NCBI GenBank assembly: GCA_900768545.1
Contig: CAAGDD010000005.1
Location: 62,001 to 126,000, forward strand
Origin: Clostridia bacterium
GTDB lineage: Bacteria; Bacillota; Clostridia; Christensenellales; UBA1242
DNA: 64,000 nucleotides
Reading direction: 5' to 3'
Positions 17,269-29,100 of the stretch are shown here, piece by piece. The first letter of the stretch is position 1; each line of letters begins with the position of its first letter. The notes under the pieces are model-generated. The model had not been told where the DNA came from. It made no database searches and worked only from the letters and a program-made list of their open reading frames with translations. Both the position numbers and the translations under genes were made by a program.

Positions 17269-20200
17269 TTATTCATCAAAATCCCCAAAATCATCAAACA
17301 AATTCATTTCGTCAAGATTGTCTGGAGTTTTTGTTTCTTCTTCAATTTCTTTTTCAATATCTGACTTTTCATCACCTTCAGTTGACATCATGTCATCAAT
17401 ATCCAAAGTAACTTTGTTTAAGTCTTTTTCAACTTCGCTGTCAAGTCCTACCTTGTCTTGTTCATCTTGTGAAAGTTCTGGAAGTTCGATTTCTTCATCA
17501 TTTTCTGTCAAAATCTTAATATCCAAAGCCAACGCTTGCAATTCCTTAACCAAAACTTTGAATGATTCTGGAATTCCTGGTTCTGCAATAGGTTGCCCTT
17601 TTACGATTGCTTCGAAAGTCTTAACTCTTCCTACAACATCATCAGATTTAACAGTGAGCATTTCTTGAAGAACATGAGATGCACCATAAGCTTCCAAAGC
17701 CCAAACTTCCATTTCACCAAATCTTTGACCACCAAACAAAGCTTTTCCGCCGAGTGGCTGTTGAGTGATGAGTGAGTAAGGTCCAATCGAACGAGCATGA
17801 ATCTTGCTGTCAACCATGTGGTTAAGTTTGAGCATATATTTCATACCGATTGTTGTTTTGTTTTCGAAAGGTTCACCAGTTCTTCCATCATAAAGTTGAA
17901 CTTTGCCGTCAGCAGGGAAGTTGTTTTCAACCAAAAGTTGTTGAATCTTTGTAGCGTCTGCGCCATCGAAAGATGGAGTAGCAACTTTCCAACCAAGTGA
18001 GCCAGCCAAAAGTCCAAGGTGAACTTCCAATACTTGTCCCAAATTCATACGAGAAGGAACGCCCAATGGGTTTAAAACGATATCGAGTGGACGACCATTT
18101 GCCATAAATGGCATATCAGCTTCAGGCATAACGATTGAAATACAACCTTTGTTTCCATAACGTCCTGCCATCTTATCGCCGACAGAGAGTTTTCTCTTTT
18201 GAGCAATGTAAACTTTTACAAGTTCGTTTACGCCAGGTTCAAGTTCGTCTTTGTTCTTTCTGCTAAATACTTGAACATCAACGACAACCCCGCCTTTTCC
18301 GTGTTGAACACGCAAAGATGTATCTCTAACTTCTCTTGCCTTTTCACCAAAGATAGCTCTCAAAAGTCTTTCCTCAGGAGAAAGTTCTGTTTCGCCCTTT
18401 GGAGTAACTTTTCCGACCAAGATATCGCCAGATTGAACTTCAGCGCCGACACGAACGATTCCGTTTTCGTCAAGGTTTTTCAAAGCGTCTTCGCCAAGGT
18501 TTGGAATATCTCTTGTGATAACTTCGTCACCAAGTTTTGTTGTTCTGCACTTAAGTTCTTCAACTTTCAAGCAAATTGAAGTATAGACATCTTCTTTAAC
18601 CAATCTTTCATTGATCAAGATAGCGTCTTCGTAGTTGTAACCTTCCCAGTTCATATAGCCAACGAGCACGTTCTTTCCAAGTGCAAGTTCGCCATTTTCT
18701 GTAGAATAGCCATCGATGATAACCTCGCCTTTCTTTACTTTTTCGCCTTTAACAACGCAAGGTTTTTGATTGAAGCAAGTTTCATCGTTTGTTTTGTCAA
18801 ATTTAATCAAATTGTAAATATCTGTTTCGCCGTTTTTGTTTAAAACTCTAACTTCATCGGCTGAAACATAAGTTACTTCACCATCTTCTTTTGCAAGTTG
18901 GGTGTAACCGCAGTCATGAGCAACAACTGCTTCCATTCCAGTTCCTACGATTGGAGCTTCAGCTCTCAAAAGTGGAACGGCTTGTCTTTGCATGTTTGCC
19001 CCCATCAACGCTCTGTTCGCTTCGTTGCTGTTTACGAAAGGAATAAGTGATGTAGCAACTGAAATAAATTGTCTTGGAGAAGCGTCAACAAGGTCAACTT
19101 GTTTTGCAGGAACTTCGATAGCGTAATCTTTGTGTCTGCAAATAACTCTCTTGTTTACAAATCTTCCGTTTTCGTCAAGTGGTTCTGTCGCTTGAGCGAT
19201 GTATGCAGTATCTTCGATATCTGCCATGTAATATTCGCATTTGTCAGAAACGATGCCAGTTTCTTTGTCAACCTTTCTATAAGGTGTTTCAAGGAAGCCA
19301 TATTCGTTCACTTTTGCGTAACTTGTCAAGGTGTTAACCAAGCCAATCGCTTGACCTTCTGGGGTTTCGATAGGGCAGATACGGCCATAGTTTGTGTAGT
19401 GAATATCACGAACTTCGGCATCGGCTCTTTCTTTCTTAATACCGCCAGGGCCTACAGCTGATACACGACGTTTTTGAGTAATTCCTGACAATGGGTTTAC
19501 TTGATCCATAAGTTGTGACAACTGTGAAGAAGCCACGAAATCTCTCAACGCTCTGTTGATCGCCTTTGGATTTACGATTTGTCTTGGAGTAACTTCTGAA
19601 AGTTCTTTTCCTTGCAATGTTTCTCTAACGTTTGCAACGAGTTTTGTTACGCCAGAACGGAAGTGGTCATAGAACAATTCACCAACTGTTGCGATACGCT
19701 TGTTTGACAAGTGTTCGATTTTGTCAGTTTTCGCGATGTCTTCAATAACGTCCAAATACATGCTCATTGATGCCAAAATATCGTCCATAGTAAGAGTCAT
19801 TGTCATTAAGTCTTTTGCATGTTCTTTGATCGCTTGCAATCTCTTTTCTTTTGTCTTGTTGTCTTTCAAGATTTGAGCAAGAATTGGATAATAAACTTCT
19901 TCATTGATGCCCAAACTTGCTTCGTCACAAGGGAATACATCAGAAAGTCTAACTCTGTTGTTTCCGCGAAGCATATATTCTTTGTCTGGAAGTTGGATCC
20001 AAACTTCGTTTGTTCCGCTTGCTTTGATCTTTTTAGAAAGTTCTACATCAACCAAAGTGCCAGCCTTTGCGATAAGTTCGCCTTCTGGAGAGATAACATC
20101 TCTTGACAATGTATGACCTTCAACTCTTGTTGCGATTGAAAGTTTTTTGTTAAGATTGTATCTTCCTACACGAGAAAGGTTATACCATTGATCAGAGAAG

Positions 20201-20976
20201 AACCAAAGATTCAAATAACTTCTTGTTGTTTCTGCAGAAGGAACATCAGCTGGTCTTGTTTTCTTTGCAAATTCAAGCAATGCTTCTTCTTGAGTGTTTT
20301 GAGTTTCTTTTTCCAAAACATTTTTAACAAGTCTATGCCCGCCGAAAAGGTCAGAAATTTCTTGTGCAGTATATCCAAAGCATTTAAGGAACAATCCCAA
20401 AGTGATTTTGTGCTTTCTGTCCAAAACAACTTTCAAAAGTTCGTTTGCGCCTTGTTCAAATTCAATATACATACCTCTTTTTGGAATGATTTGTCCGCGA
20501 AGAGTTGAATTGTCTCTCGATCTATCTCTCAAAAGATAATAGTTTGGAGATTTGATAATTTGATTTACAACAACTCTTTCAACGCCATTGAAAATGAAAG
20601 AACAGTCGTCAGTCATATAAGGAACGTCGCCCAAGAACACAACATCTTCAACTGCTTGGCCTGTTTCTTCAACAACAAATCTAGCCTTTACGTTGAGTGG
20701 AATAGAGTAAGTCGCACTTCTTCTCTTGCATTCCTTTTTGTCGTATTTTGGTTGTTTGTCCATAACAACGTCCAAAAGATAAAGTTTAGCCTTGCCCGAA
20801 TAATCAACGATTGGTGAAAATTCGTCAAGAACTTCTCTAATGCCATGTTCTATAAAATCCTTATAAGAATTTTTTTGAATTTCAAGAAGTGGTGGAATAT
20901 CGATATAATCTTTAAGTTGTGCAAAGGTATATCTTTCAGTTTTTCCAAATTTTTGTTTTCTAACGATATCAGACAT
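17269..20976 (-). CDS. rpoB: DNA-directed RNA polymerase subunit beta
   Basis: 1,235 residues beginning MSDIVRKQKFGKTERYTFAQ. Core landmarks: the rifampicin region SSQLSQLMDQVNPLSGITQKRR, GRICPIETPEGQAIGL, the NVLVGYMNWEGYNYEDAI segment, GDKMAGRYGNKGCIS, and the C-terminal HARSIGPYSLITQQPLGGKA and GGQRFGEMEVWALEAYGA. The rifampicin-pocket residues look wild type (DQVNPLSGITQKRR; the usual His reads Gln). The last about 75 residues are a strongly acidic tail (many Asp/Glu) ending NLFDDFGDFDE. The frame opens 19 codons earlier, but AGGGGAG precedes the ATG at 20974-20976. A consensus promoter and a terminator-like leader hairpin lie upstream. Confidence 0.99.
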   Translation of the reverse strand: MSDIVRKQKFGKTERYTFAQLKDYIDIPPLLEIQKNSYKDFIEHGIREVLDEFSPIVDYSGKAKLYLLDVVMDKQPKYDKKECKRRSATYSIPLNVKARFVVEETGQAVEDVVFLGDVPYMTDDCSFIFNGVERVVVNQIIKSPNYYLLRDRSRDNSTLRGQIIPKRGMYIEFEQGANELLKVVLDRKHKITLGLFLKCFGYTAQEISDLFGGHRLVKNVLEKETQNTQEEALLEFAKKTRPADVPSAETTRSYLNLWFFSDQWYNLSRVGRYNLNKKLSIATRVEGHTLSRDVISPEGELIAKAGTLVDVELSKKIKASGTNEVWIQLPDKEYMLRGNNRVRLSDVFPCDEASLGINEEVYYPILAQILKDNKTKEKRLQAIKEHAKDLMTMTLTMDDILASMSMYLDVIEDIAKTDKIEHLSNKRIATVGELFYDHFRSGVTKLVANVRETLQGKELSEVTPRQIVNPKAINRALRDFVASSQLSQLMDQVNPLSGITQKRRVSAVGPGGIKKERADAEVRDIHYTNYGRICPIETPEGQAIGLVNTLTSYAKVNEYGFLETPYRKVDKETGIVSDKCEYYMADIEDTAYIAQATEPLDENGRFVNKRVICRHKDYAIEVPAKQVDLVDASPRQFISVATSLIPFVNSNEANRALMGANMQRQAVPLLRAEAPIVGTGMEAVVAHDCGYTQLAKEDGEVTYVSADEVRVLNKNGETDIYNLIKFDKTNDETCFNQKPCVVKGEKVKKGEVIIDGYSTENGELALGKNVLVGYMNWEGYNYEDAILINERLVKEDVYTSICLKVEELKCRTTKLGDEVITRDIPNLGEDALKNLDENGIVRVGAEVQSGDILVGKVTPKGETELSPEERLLRAIFGEKAREVRDTSLRVQHGKGGVVVDVQVFSRKNKDELEPGVNELVKVYIAQKRKLSVGDKMAGRYGNKGCISIVMPEADMPFMANGRPLDIVLNPLGVPSRMNLGQVLEVHLGLLAGSLGWKVATPSFDGADATKIQQLLVENNFPADGKVQLYDGRTGEPFENKTTIGMKYMLKLNHMVDSKIHARSIGPYSLITQQPLGGKALFGGQRFGEMEVWALEAYGASHVLQEMLTVKSDDVVGRVKTFEAIVKGQPIAEPGIPESFKVLVKELQALALDIKILTENDEEIELPELSQDEQDKVGLDSEVEKDLNKVTLDIDDMMSTEGDEKSDIEKEIEEETKTPDNLDEMNLFDDFGDFDE

Positions 20977-20998
20977 AAATACTTCTCCCCTTATACAT

Positions 20999-21041
20999 AA
21001 AAAAGGGAAAATATGGGAGCGCAGAAACCCCATATTATCCC
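20999..21041 (-). promoter_or_regulatory. Attenuator-like hairpin in the rpoB leader
   Basis: On the minus strand GGGATAATATGGG (21029-21041) pairs with CCCATATTTTCCC (21005-21017): 12 of 13 positions pair around an 11-nt loop, followed directly by six T (20999-21004). The form is that of an intrinsic terminator inside the about 114-nt rpoB leader, 22 nt before the start codon. It could set rpoB expression by attenuation. Confidence 0.65.
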
Positions 21042-21096
21042 TATTTTAAGTTAATTTCTATAAAAATTTTTTAACATCGTGCCAATTCAACACTAA

Positions 21097-21125
21097 ATTG
21101 TAACAAATATTTCAAAAAATGTCAA
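21097..21125 (-). promoter_or_regulatory. rpoB promoter
   Basis: Perfect -35 TTGACA (21120-21125), 17 bp spacer, -10 TACAAT (21097-21102). The start site would be near 21090, giving a leader of about 114 nt that contains the terminator-like hairpin. Confidence 0.8.
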
Positions 21126-21277
21126 CAGTTTTTTGAAAAGTTTTTTATAATTTTATCAAAATGATTATAGCACAAATTATTTCACCATGCAAACAAATTT
21201 AAACATATTTTTCAAAAATTTTTTGTGTAAGAAAATTTCAAACTCAAACTTTTCAATCAAAATCAAATTTTGACATA

Positions 21278-21307
21278 AAAAAGCATATCCGTTTAGATAT
21301 GCTTTTT
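21278..21307 (-). terminator. Terminator of the small lipoprotein gene
   Basis: AAAAAGCATATC and GATATGCTTTTT form a perfect 12 bp stem with a 6-nt loop and flanking T tract. It lies 17 bp after the lipoprotein stop. Confidence 0.85.
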
Positions 21308-21323
21308 CAATATTAAGTAACAA

Positions 21324-21908
21324 TTAAACCGCTTCGTCCAAAGTGTAATATTGTGGATCAATTACAAATTTATACACTGCTTCGTGTTCTTTTGTTCCGT
21401 CAAAGCTGATGTGCATTGTCAAAGTTCTAACAGTGTTGTCAATGCCTTGATAGAAATAATAAGTTGTTTTTGATGAAGCTGGGCTGTCAGTTGTGAAAGA
21501 TTGGTGTTTAACCTTTTCATTTGCTGTGCCTTTGTTTAAGATGTTGTAGAAACCTTTTTCAGGAGTAACAACTTCACCATTTTCTCCCAAAACTTCTTTT
21601 TCATAAGAAACTTTTTCTACAGTGTCAGATGTAAATCTGATAAGTGCAAAGTGCACTCTGCCATCTGTGTAGCCCATCTTGTCAGCAGTTTCTTGGTCGT
21701 AAGCGATATGACCTTTCAATGTGTAAACAGCATCAAAGCCTTCTTCATCGCTTCTTTCCCAAGTTGTCGCAGCAACATTGTAATTTTCGCCTTCAACATT
21801 GCCACCGAAATCAATGTTGTAAAGAGGTTTTGATCCACATGCAGCAAGTGCAAGCCCTCCTACAACAACCATAACCAAGCTAGCCATAATTGTTAGAAAT
21901 TTTTTCAT
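21324..21908 (-). CDS. Small lipoprotein of unknown function
   Basis: 194 residues. A lipoprotein signal peptide MKKFLTIMASLVMVVVGG with lipobox LAAC places Cys24 as the lipidated residue, so the protein is anchored on the outer face of the cytoplasmic membrane. The rest is beta-rich (TWERSDEEGFDAVYTLKGH, TYYFYQGIDNTVRTLTMHIS, HEAVYKFVIDPQYY) with no family I recognise. The frame opens 14 codons earlier; GGGAGGG just before the ATG at 21906-21908 decides the start. It is a single-gene unit with its own promoter (TTGACT, 18 bp, TGC-TAAAAT) and strong terminator. Confidence 0.85.
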   Translation of the reverse strand: MKKFLTIMASLVMVVVGGLALAACGSKPLYNIDFGGNVEGENYNVAATTWERSDEEGFDAVYTLKGHIAYDQETADKMGYTDGRVHFALIRFTSDTVEKVSYEKEVLGENGEVVTPEKGFYNILNKGTANEKVKHQSFTTDSPASSKTTYYFYQGIDNTVRTLTMHISFDGTKEHEAVYKFVIDPQYYTLDEAV

Positions 21909-21927
21909 ATTTTTCCCTCCCATTGTG

Positions 21928-21957
21928 ATTTTAGCACACAAAATTTTCATAAGTCAA
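21928..21957 (-). promoter_or_regulatory. Promoter of the small lipoprotein gene
   Basis: Minus-strand -35 TTGACT (21952-21957), 18 bp spacer and -10 TAAAAT (21928-21933) preceded by TGC, an extended -10. The ribosome site GGGAGGG follows 12 bp later. Confidence 0.65.
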
Positions 21958-22232
21958 ACGATTTTCGCAAAGAAAATTTCAATTTTTTTACAAAAATTTT
22001 TTGCATACTATATATAGTTGTGACTATGATTTTATTATACTAAAATCCGTCAATTTTATGCATAGATAACAAAAAGTTCGTCAAAAAAGACGATACTTTC
22101 GAAACTAGCAAAATAAAAGTGAAAATATAAAGAAATTTTTAAGATCACCCCAAAAAATTGGGCAAAAATTTGATGTTTTTATTATTTCGTGTTGGTTTTT
22201 ATATTGAAATTTTGTATTCAACCCCACAAAAA
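21958..22232. other. Intergenic spacer between the peptidase and lipoprotein genes
   Basis: About 275 bp, AT-rich. A small hairpin CCCAA/TTGGG at 22148-22162 lies after the peptidase stop but lacks a T run on the minus strand. I see no gene. Confidence 0.4.
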
Positions 22233-22898
22233 CTAATTTATTTCTACGACATTCCCGATTTTGACAATCTCATTGTTTTGTCTGTTGACGATCACACAAG
22301 AGCAGTTGTCTATCGCCAAAATCTTCAAGTTTTTCATTTGAGCCAGTCTTGTCAATTCTTTTAAATAGTCTTCATCGTTTTGAGAATGAACGTCAACAAC
22401 ATATTGCCCCTTTATCAAGCCAAAACCATTGTAATAAGACGAGCATTCATAAAAATTGTTGACCTTTGGAATTTGATACAACTCAAATTGCAAATCACTG
22501 CCAGCACTTTCGCCGATCATATTGCCTTTATAATTTGTGAAAAATTCCAAAACGCCAAGTCTAATCGCTAAAGTCATAAACATTTCAGGATTTCCGCCAG
22601 GGATAAACACATTATTGGTTGTATTCAAAATATCTCTAACTTCATCTTTTGTTACTTCATAAGGATTGACAATTTTAATGTTTTCTTTGTCAAATCCCAA
22701 AAGACCTAATTGCGAAATGCATTTTTCATAATGCTTTCCGCCAGCACAAAAGAAATCGCTTTTTACATCGTCCAAATTTGATTCACTTGCAAAAATCCAA
22801 GGGAAAACTGCGATTTTATCATTTTTCAAATATTGCCTACAAATTTTTAAATTTGATTCGCTAACATTGTTGATTTTACTAAACAAAAAACTATACAT
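22233..22898 (-). CDS. Peptidase E-like (S51 family) serine peptidase
   Basis: 221 residues with the peptidase S51/dipeptidase E fold. The nucleophile elbow is GESAGS (Ser131), preceded by the family motif FIPGGNPEMF at 98-107. A likely catalytic His lies in VVDVHSQNDEDY. Peptidase E cleaves Asp-X dipeptides, and cyanophycinases of the same family cleave beta-aspartyl dipeptides, so the exact substrate is open. No signal peptide, so cytosolic. The ATG is preceded by AGAGGTGA and a promoter (TTGATA, 16 bp, TACAAT). It sits downstream of the giant lipoprotein, but a terminator separates the two. Confidence 0.85.
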   Translation of the reverse strand: MYSFLFSKINNVSESNLKICRQYLKNDKIAVFPWIFASESNLDDVKSDFFCAGGKHYEKCISQLGLLGFDKENIKIVNPYEVTKDEVRDILNTTNNVFIPGGNPEMFMTLAIRLGVLEFFTNYKGNMIGESAGSDLQFELYQIPKVNNFYECSSYYNGFGLIKGQYVVDVHSQNDEDYLKELTRLAQMKNLKILAIDNCSCVIVNRQNNEIVKIGNVVEIN

Positions 22899-22915
22899 AA
22901 ATTCACCTCTAAATC

Positions 22916-22943
22916 ATTGTATCATATTTGAAACACATATCAA
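22916..22943 (-). promoter_or_regulatory. Promoter of the peptidase gene
   Basis: Minus-strand -35 TTGATA (22938-22943), 16 bp spacer, -10 TACAAT (22916-22921), about 18 bp before the start codon. Confidence 0.6.
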
Positions 22944-23061
22944 AACAATAAAAATCTTTTATAAAAATTATCCGCTATTTTTTGAAAATTTAAGAGTAAA
23001 ACGATAAACAACAAATAAAATATGCAAATTTTGCTTGTTTATCCGTCCACAAACACCATAG

Positions 23062-23106
23062 AAAAAGAGCATACTCTGGAAAAAACTTCCAAAATATGCT
23101 CTTTAT
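23062..23106 (-). terminator. Terminator of the giant lipoprotein gene
   Basis: AAAGAGCATA (23064-23073) and TATGCTCTTT (23095-23104) form a perfect 10 bp stem, extended inward by GGAAG/CTTCC-type pairing, and followed by a T run on the minus strand. It ends the virB4-like/giant lipoprotein unit 50 bp after the stop. Confidence 0.85.
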
Positions 23107-23155
23107 TTTTGAATGTCGTTAGTTTCGAAAATCGTCAGCCAAATATTGGTCTATC

Positions 23156-26100
23156 TTACAAAATGTAAGCTGTGCCAAAATTTGAAACAATAAACATATT
23201 TTCGCCATCGGTCGAATTTTGAGATTCAAATGCCATATCACAGAAGAATCTGCAGTGTGACGCCGACACTTCGTTTGAAACAACATGCCCACTATTGCTA
23301 CTATCGTCAACAATTTTTGTTGCTGCCTTAACAAGAGAATATGAGCCGTCACCGTTTGTTACTGACTGACCGCCAATAGTGAATGTGTTTGAAACCATTT
23401 GAGTCGTCTTTTCCACCGACAAAGCATAACTATCACTATTTCCTGTTGTCGAAGACATATTTCGAACAGAGCAAATTGCACCGGTTGTGTTTAAGATCGA
23501 AGAAACACCATACGCTTCGTTTTGATACATACTTGACATTTCTCCAAACACACCGCCGATATTGACATTTAAAGCGCCACTATAAATCGAAATATCTGTC
23601 GAAACAGTTGTTTCAATCTTGTTTTTAAACAATGCTTTTTCTGCCGCGATCAAATCTTGACAACCTGTATTTTCTTTGACAAATTGACAAACTAATGATT
23701 TGTCGTTGTCGTTTGAAACAAGGTCGATCCAATCGCTCAAATATCTTCCTTCATTCAAAACATTCAAAACTTCAGCCGCTGGACTATTTTTCCCTTGATC
23801 ATTGCCTGCCGCCTTATAAATGCCCAAAAGCCCAGTGTAAGACTCATTTTCACCTTCAATCACTTTCTTTCCAATAGCTTCTGCACGTGCATTTTTATAA
23901 TTATTGGTCAATTCGTCCCAATTTGAAACGCCGACAGACACCTTTCCTGCGTCTTTAACACGTCCTACAACGCCGCCAAGAGAAGTTTTCGCAATCTTCA
24001 TTCCTTTAACTGCCAAAGTGGTCTTTGTTGTGATATTGTTGAGCACCGCCGATGCTGTAACTTCGCCAACAACGCCGCCGACACTACCAAAGCCGATCAA
24101 GTTTGTGTTTGTAACTGAGATATCTTCCAAAGTCGCTTGACCTGAGATTACGCCGACCACACCACCGAGAGCAGAAACGCCGACAGTCATGTTCAAAGAA
24201 GATGTTTCGATTGACTGATTTGTCGAGATGTTTTTCAATGTTCCGCCAGTAACGCGGCCAACAACTCCGCCGACAGCTTGTGGAACAAATGGAATTTTTG
24301 CAAAGTTTTTGAAGTTTTCTCCGCTTTGAGAAACAACTTGAATATCTTGCATTGTTCCTTTACTTTCACCGGCGACAAGTCCGCCAAAACGATAAGCATT
24401 CACCACATTGCGGATATTGTTTAAAACATACAAATCACTTGCTTTTGCGTTTGAGTCAACAAACCCGATCACAAGTCCGGCTCTGCCACCCAAAACTGCG
24501 ATTTGCGCTGTTGTTTCGCTGTTTGAAAGTGTGCTATTTCCACTTAAAACGCCGACAACAGAACCCGCATAAGAATATTTGTTATAAGTCAATTCTTTTT
24601 CGTCAAAATCCTCTGCGTAGATATCTGCTATTCTTTGATATCTAGCCTTTGCGCCAAATTGTGAGTTTACATTTTGCAATTTGCTATCGCCAAGCGCAAC
24701 CCCGACAATTCCGCCAGTGATGTTTTGACCAACGACCATATTTGTGTTGATATTGTTTAAATTTATGTCAACATTTATGATTGTGCCGTTTTCCAATCTG
24801 CCCGCAATTCCACCAACGCTAACTGCGTTTGAGAAGTTTACAACTTCTGGTGTGAAAGTGAAGTTCATTACTGCACCGATTGAGTCGACATTGTTTTCAT
24901 TCTTTGCAACTTCGGCAAACATTCCGGCGCTGATCAAAGACTCGTTTGAAATCAACGATGTGCCCGAAATTTTCATAAAGTTGCCTTCAAAATAGCCCCT
25001 AAATTTGGTCTTGTAAGTCACGCTATTTTTGTAATAATCACTATAATCAATGTCAGAAATAAGTCTAAAATAAGAATAATTGAAGTTTGACGCGTTGTTT
25101 TCGCCAGTGATATAGTTTTCAAAGTTTTCTGCCGATGCGATAGTGATAGGATTGAATTTTGTGCCCAAAGCAGGGTATCCCGGTGTGTAAATATAATAAT
25201 ATTTTGTATAAGTTGCACCAGTTTCGCTGTCAACAACTTGTTCGATATGGTCAAATTGTCTGCGAGATGTTGCGATAATGTTTGGAGCAACAAGTTCGAT
25301 ACGATTTGTATTTAAAGTTTGATTGTTAAACTTTTTGTTTGGATCGCTGTTGAAGAACCAAACGCTATCGATATTTATGCCAGTTTTTACTGCAAAGTTT
25401 TTAAATTTGTCAAGATTTTTGAAGTCTGACTTTTTAAGTTTTTCGATAGAAGTGTTGTCATTGTTGTTGATATCTCCGACACTGACATTTACATACTTTT
25501 TGTTTGTTTCATCGGTCGCATTGTTGTAATTGTTGTCGCTCAAATAGAAGCAATCTTTAATATATCCACTTCCAGTTGAGTTTGATCTAGCAAAGCCATA
25601 ATTTGATGTTTGATAACTTGTCAAAACGCTGAGAGAGAAACATCTTTCAATCGTTCCGGCAGCATTTTCAAACACAAAACCCGACGCCCAAGCACCACTT
25701 TGTTTCAACAAGATGTTTGAATAACTATCTTTTATAGTGCCCGAGTTTGTGAATGCGAAGCCTGCAAGAGAGTTGTTTGAAACAATCGAGTCAGAAATTT
25801 CATTTGCATCATCTTCGCCATAGAAGACATGATTTGCACTTGCCGTTCCGCTGACATAAGATGTATAAATTTCGCCCGAGTTTTCAATAACAAATCCGGC
25901 TGTAAATTCGGTTGGAGTGTTTGTCACATTTGTAAGAGCCCCGCCCACAAACGCACTACTTGCGATATGACCAGAGTTTGTGCCAACAAAGCCCGAAACA
26001 TTTGCATTTGATGTGATCGCAATCTTTGTTCGAGAATTTGTGATAAAGCCGCCATTGTCGCCAACAAGCGCCGAAACATAAGATCCAACCGCACTTTGAG

Positions 26101-29100
26101 AAGATTCGACAGAAAGAGTCGTTTTGTTTGTCGAAGAAGTGCCTGCTGCGGCGTCAACCAAGCAGTTTGTAACAATTCCGTTGTTTTCTGGTGTCAAAAG
26201 TCCAACATTAAATGATGTTGCGCTAGTTTTGAACACTGTATCTCTTGCAAGATAAATGATTAGATTTTTTACAACAACATCGGCGTCGATTGACTCGAAA
26301 ATACCGATTGACGCAGTGTTTGCAAAATCATAAATACCAGAGAAAATCAACTTGTGTGAGTTTCCGTCAAAGCCTGCAATCTTGGTCGAAATAGGCTTAA
26401 ACGATGAAGGCAAAGTGATGTCTTCAAGCAAGATATACCACTCGTCATCTTCCATAGCCATCAAATCTTCGTAAGTTTCGATTCGAAGTGGGCTATCTTC
26501 TGTGCTTTGATCGTGAATATCAAAGCCAAATTCGGTGTAAATTTTGTTTGAATTGATTGACGCTTCATCATAAGAATAAACGCCATTGTGCATCTTATAA
26601 CTTCCTTCTGCCGAGAAGTGATAAATGTCACTTTCTGCCTTGCAAAGTTTGAGCGCAGTGAAAGTAAAGCCGTCGATTTTGTAGAATGGTGTCGCAAAAC
26701 TATATCCTTTTTGCAAGGTTGTGCTAGTGCCATTGTAATATACTTTCCACTTCATTTTTTCGGTGATATCTTTGACAAAGGTTTCGACTTCAACATTGAC
26801 AGAAGAGTTTGTTTTGTCATATTCCAAGAAGTCACGAATAGCAAATTCAAGGTCATAAGGATTTCCAATAGCGACCGAAATCACTCCATTGTCCATTCCT
26901 TTGACAATATCTTTGTTTGTGCCGTCATAGACATAGTTCAAGACATATTCCATCACATAAATTGTGATTGTGTTTCGGCTTGTAATGGTCACATCGTCAA
27001 TAACTTTTGATGCATAAGTGTCAACGGTCACCAAATAGCCGATATCATTGTTGTAAGAAATGTTTGTGCCAACTGACAAAACATATTTTCCGTCAGCGTT
27101 TTTCTTGATATTAACAACATCATCATTTGAACTTGTGATTGTGATTTGATCTTCTGCAAATCCATAATAATCAAGTGTCAAATCATAAGACAAGCCTTTT
27201 GCCAAATAATAATATCCGTTTATATTCTGCTTTTTGTCAAACAACAATCTTGCATAACTGTTAAGTTTTGTCGAAAGAGCGATTGTTGTTGTGATAGGAG
27301 TTTTGTTGTCGGCGTAACTTGCCGTTACATCAAAAGCGATTTGCTTTTCATTTTCTACATTGTTTGAAACCATATAGTATGAAATATAAATCTTTCCTGT
27401 CCACATAACGCCAAGCTCTTCAAGTCGGTCAATCATATCTTGATATTTAAATGACAACGATCCGTTTTCGTTTCCAGCGAAGTTTGTGTCAAGTTTGTAA
27501 GACACAACGCCATTTTCAACACTTTCATAAGCAAAGACGAAAGTGGCCAAGTTTGCCCCGCTTTGATAGTTTTTCAAGTTGTTTGAAATCGTGATCGTAT
27601 CGACCAAAGCGTCGATTGGGTCAAGAGTGATTTCAAGCATTCCCCTTTGAGAAGGAACGATCACCTTGTCTTGAGAAGACATATCTTCAAAGTTTGAGTA
27701 GTTTGCAATGTCGATATAGTTAAGTTCTGCTTCTTCAAGCAAGATGTTCACGCTGGCTGTAACGCCGTCTTTGAGTTGGTTTGCATAAAAATGGACAGAA
27801 TAAAGTCCATAAATATCATCATTTTTTCTTTGCAAGAAGCGTGTGCTTGAGCGATTTAACATAAACTTGTAAGCAAACACATTTTCTTGACCGCCGATGA
27901 TGTTTCCGTCGGTGTCACGCTTGCCTTTTGTTATGTCAAAATCAAACAAATCATTTATTGTCGAAGCGTAATATGCTTTGCGTTTTGCATCAGTTGACAA
28001 ATCTGCTTCGTTGATGCTCTCTGGCATACGCGCTTGAACTTTGTTTCCGTTTTTGTCGAAAATCTCATAGAAAAGATTTTCTTTTGTGTTTTGCGATCTA
28101 ACCTCAACTTCATCGCTGAAATATCCGTTTGATTGGATCGCCAAATAATTGCTGTGTGGCATAATTGCGGTCGCTGTTTCTTGATAAACTGTCGAGATCG
28201 AAATCTTGACATTTTCAAGTTTGTAATAATAAACAAATGTTTGGTCGCCCACCTTGACATTGACCATCAAGACAGGGGTCAAATAAAATTTGTCTGTGTC
28301 GCCGCCTTCGGCATAACTTTTTTTGTAGAACACAACTGTTTGTTTGTTTACTTGAACAGCCGAGAAATAATCTTCATCTGGGTCAAGTTCGACATTTGTT
28401 GTGAGTTGGCTGTTTTTTGCAAGATAATAGTCAACATTTTGATATCTCAAAATTCCGCTATCCGAAATTGTCATTTGGTCGCTTTCATAATGATAATTTG
28501 GTACCAAATTGATTGACGAACTTGAATTTCCAAAAATCGAAACTTCGCTTCCGTTGGTCACATTTATGCCGTTTTCGCTTGCACTTGTGTAGAAGAGTGA
28601 TGTTTGAACATCTTTATTGAAATAGTTTACTATATATATATAAATTATTTCATATTGACTCTTATTCAAAACGCTTGTAAGTTTTATCTCTGCAAGACCT
28701 GTGTCTTTCAAAGCAATATTTCCGTCAACATCGATATTTGATTTGTTTGAAGATGAAGCCACAATCATAATATCTTTACTAATCATTTTGAAAGGATAAT
28801 TTTCTGAATTTGGATTCAATTTGTTTAATGCGCTGTTTGTGTCAAAAATAAGGTCGCTGTCGCCAACATTTTGATTTTGATTTACAAGGTTTTCAACATT
28901 AAACATATAAGCAAAGTAAACTCGAAGTGCTCCTTCATCGCTTGACATCAAAAACTTTGTATAAGTGTCGTCAAATTTAATTTTAACAGACTTCTTTTCA
29001 AAATCAAATGCACTCAAAACTTTGCTGCTTTCTTTGTCAAACACAACATAGTCGCCTATCTTTTGATCGGCTGGAATATTTTTTGTGTTAAGCACTGGCT

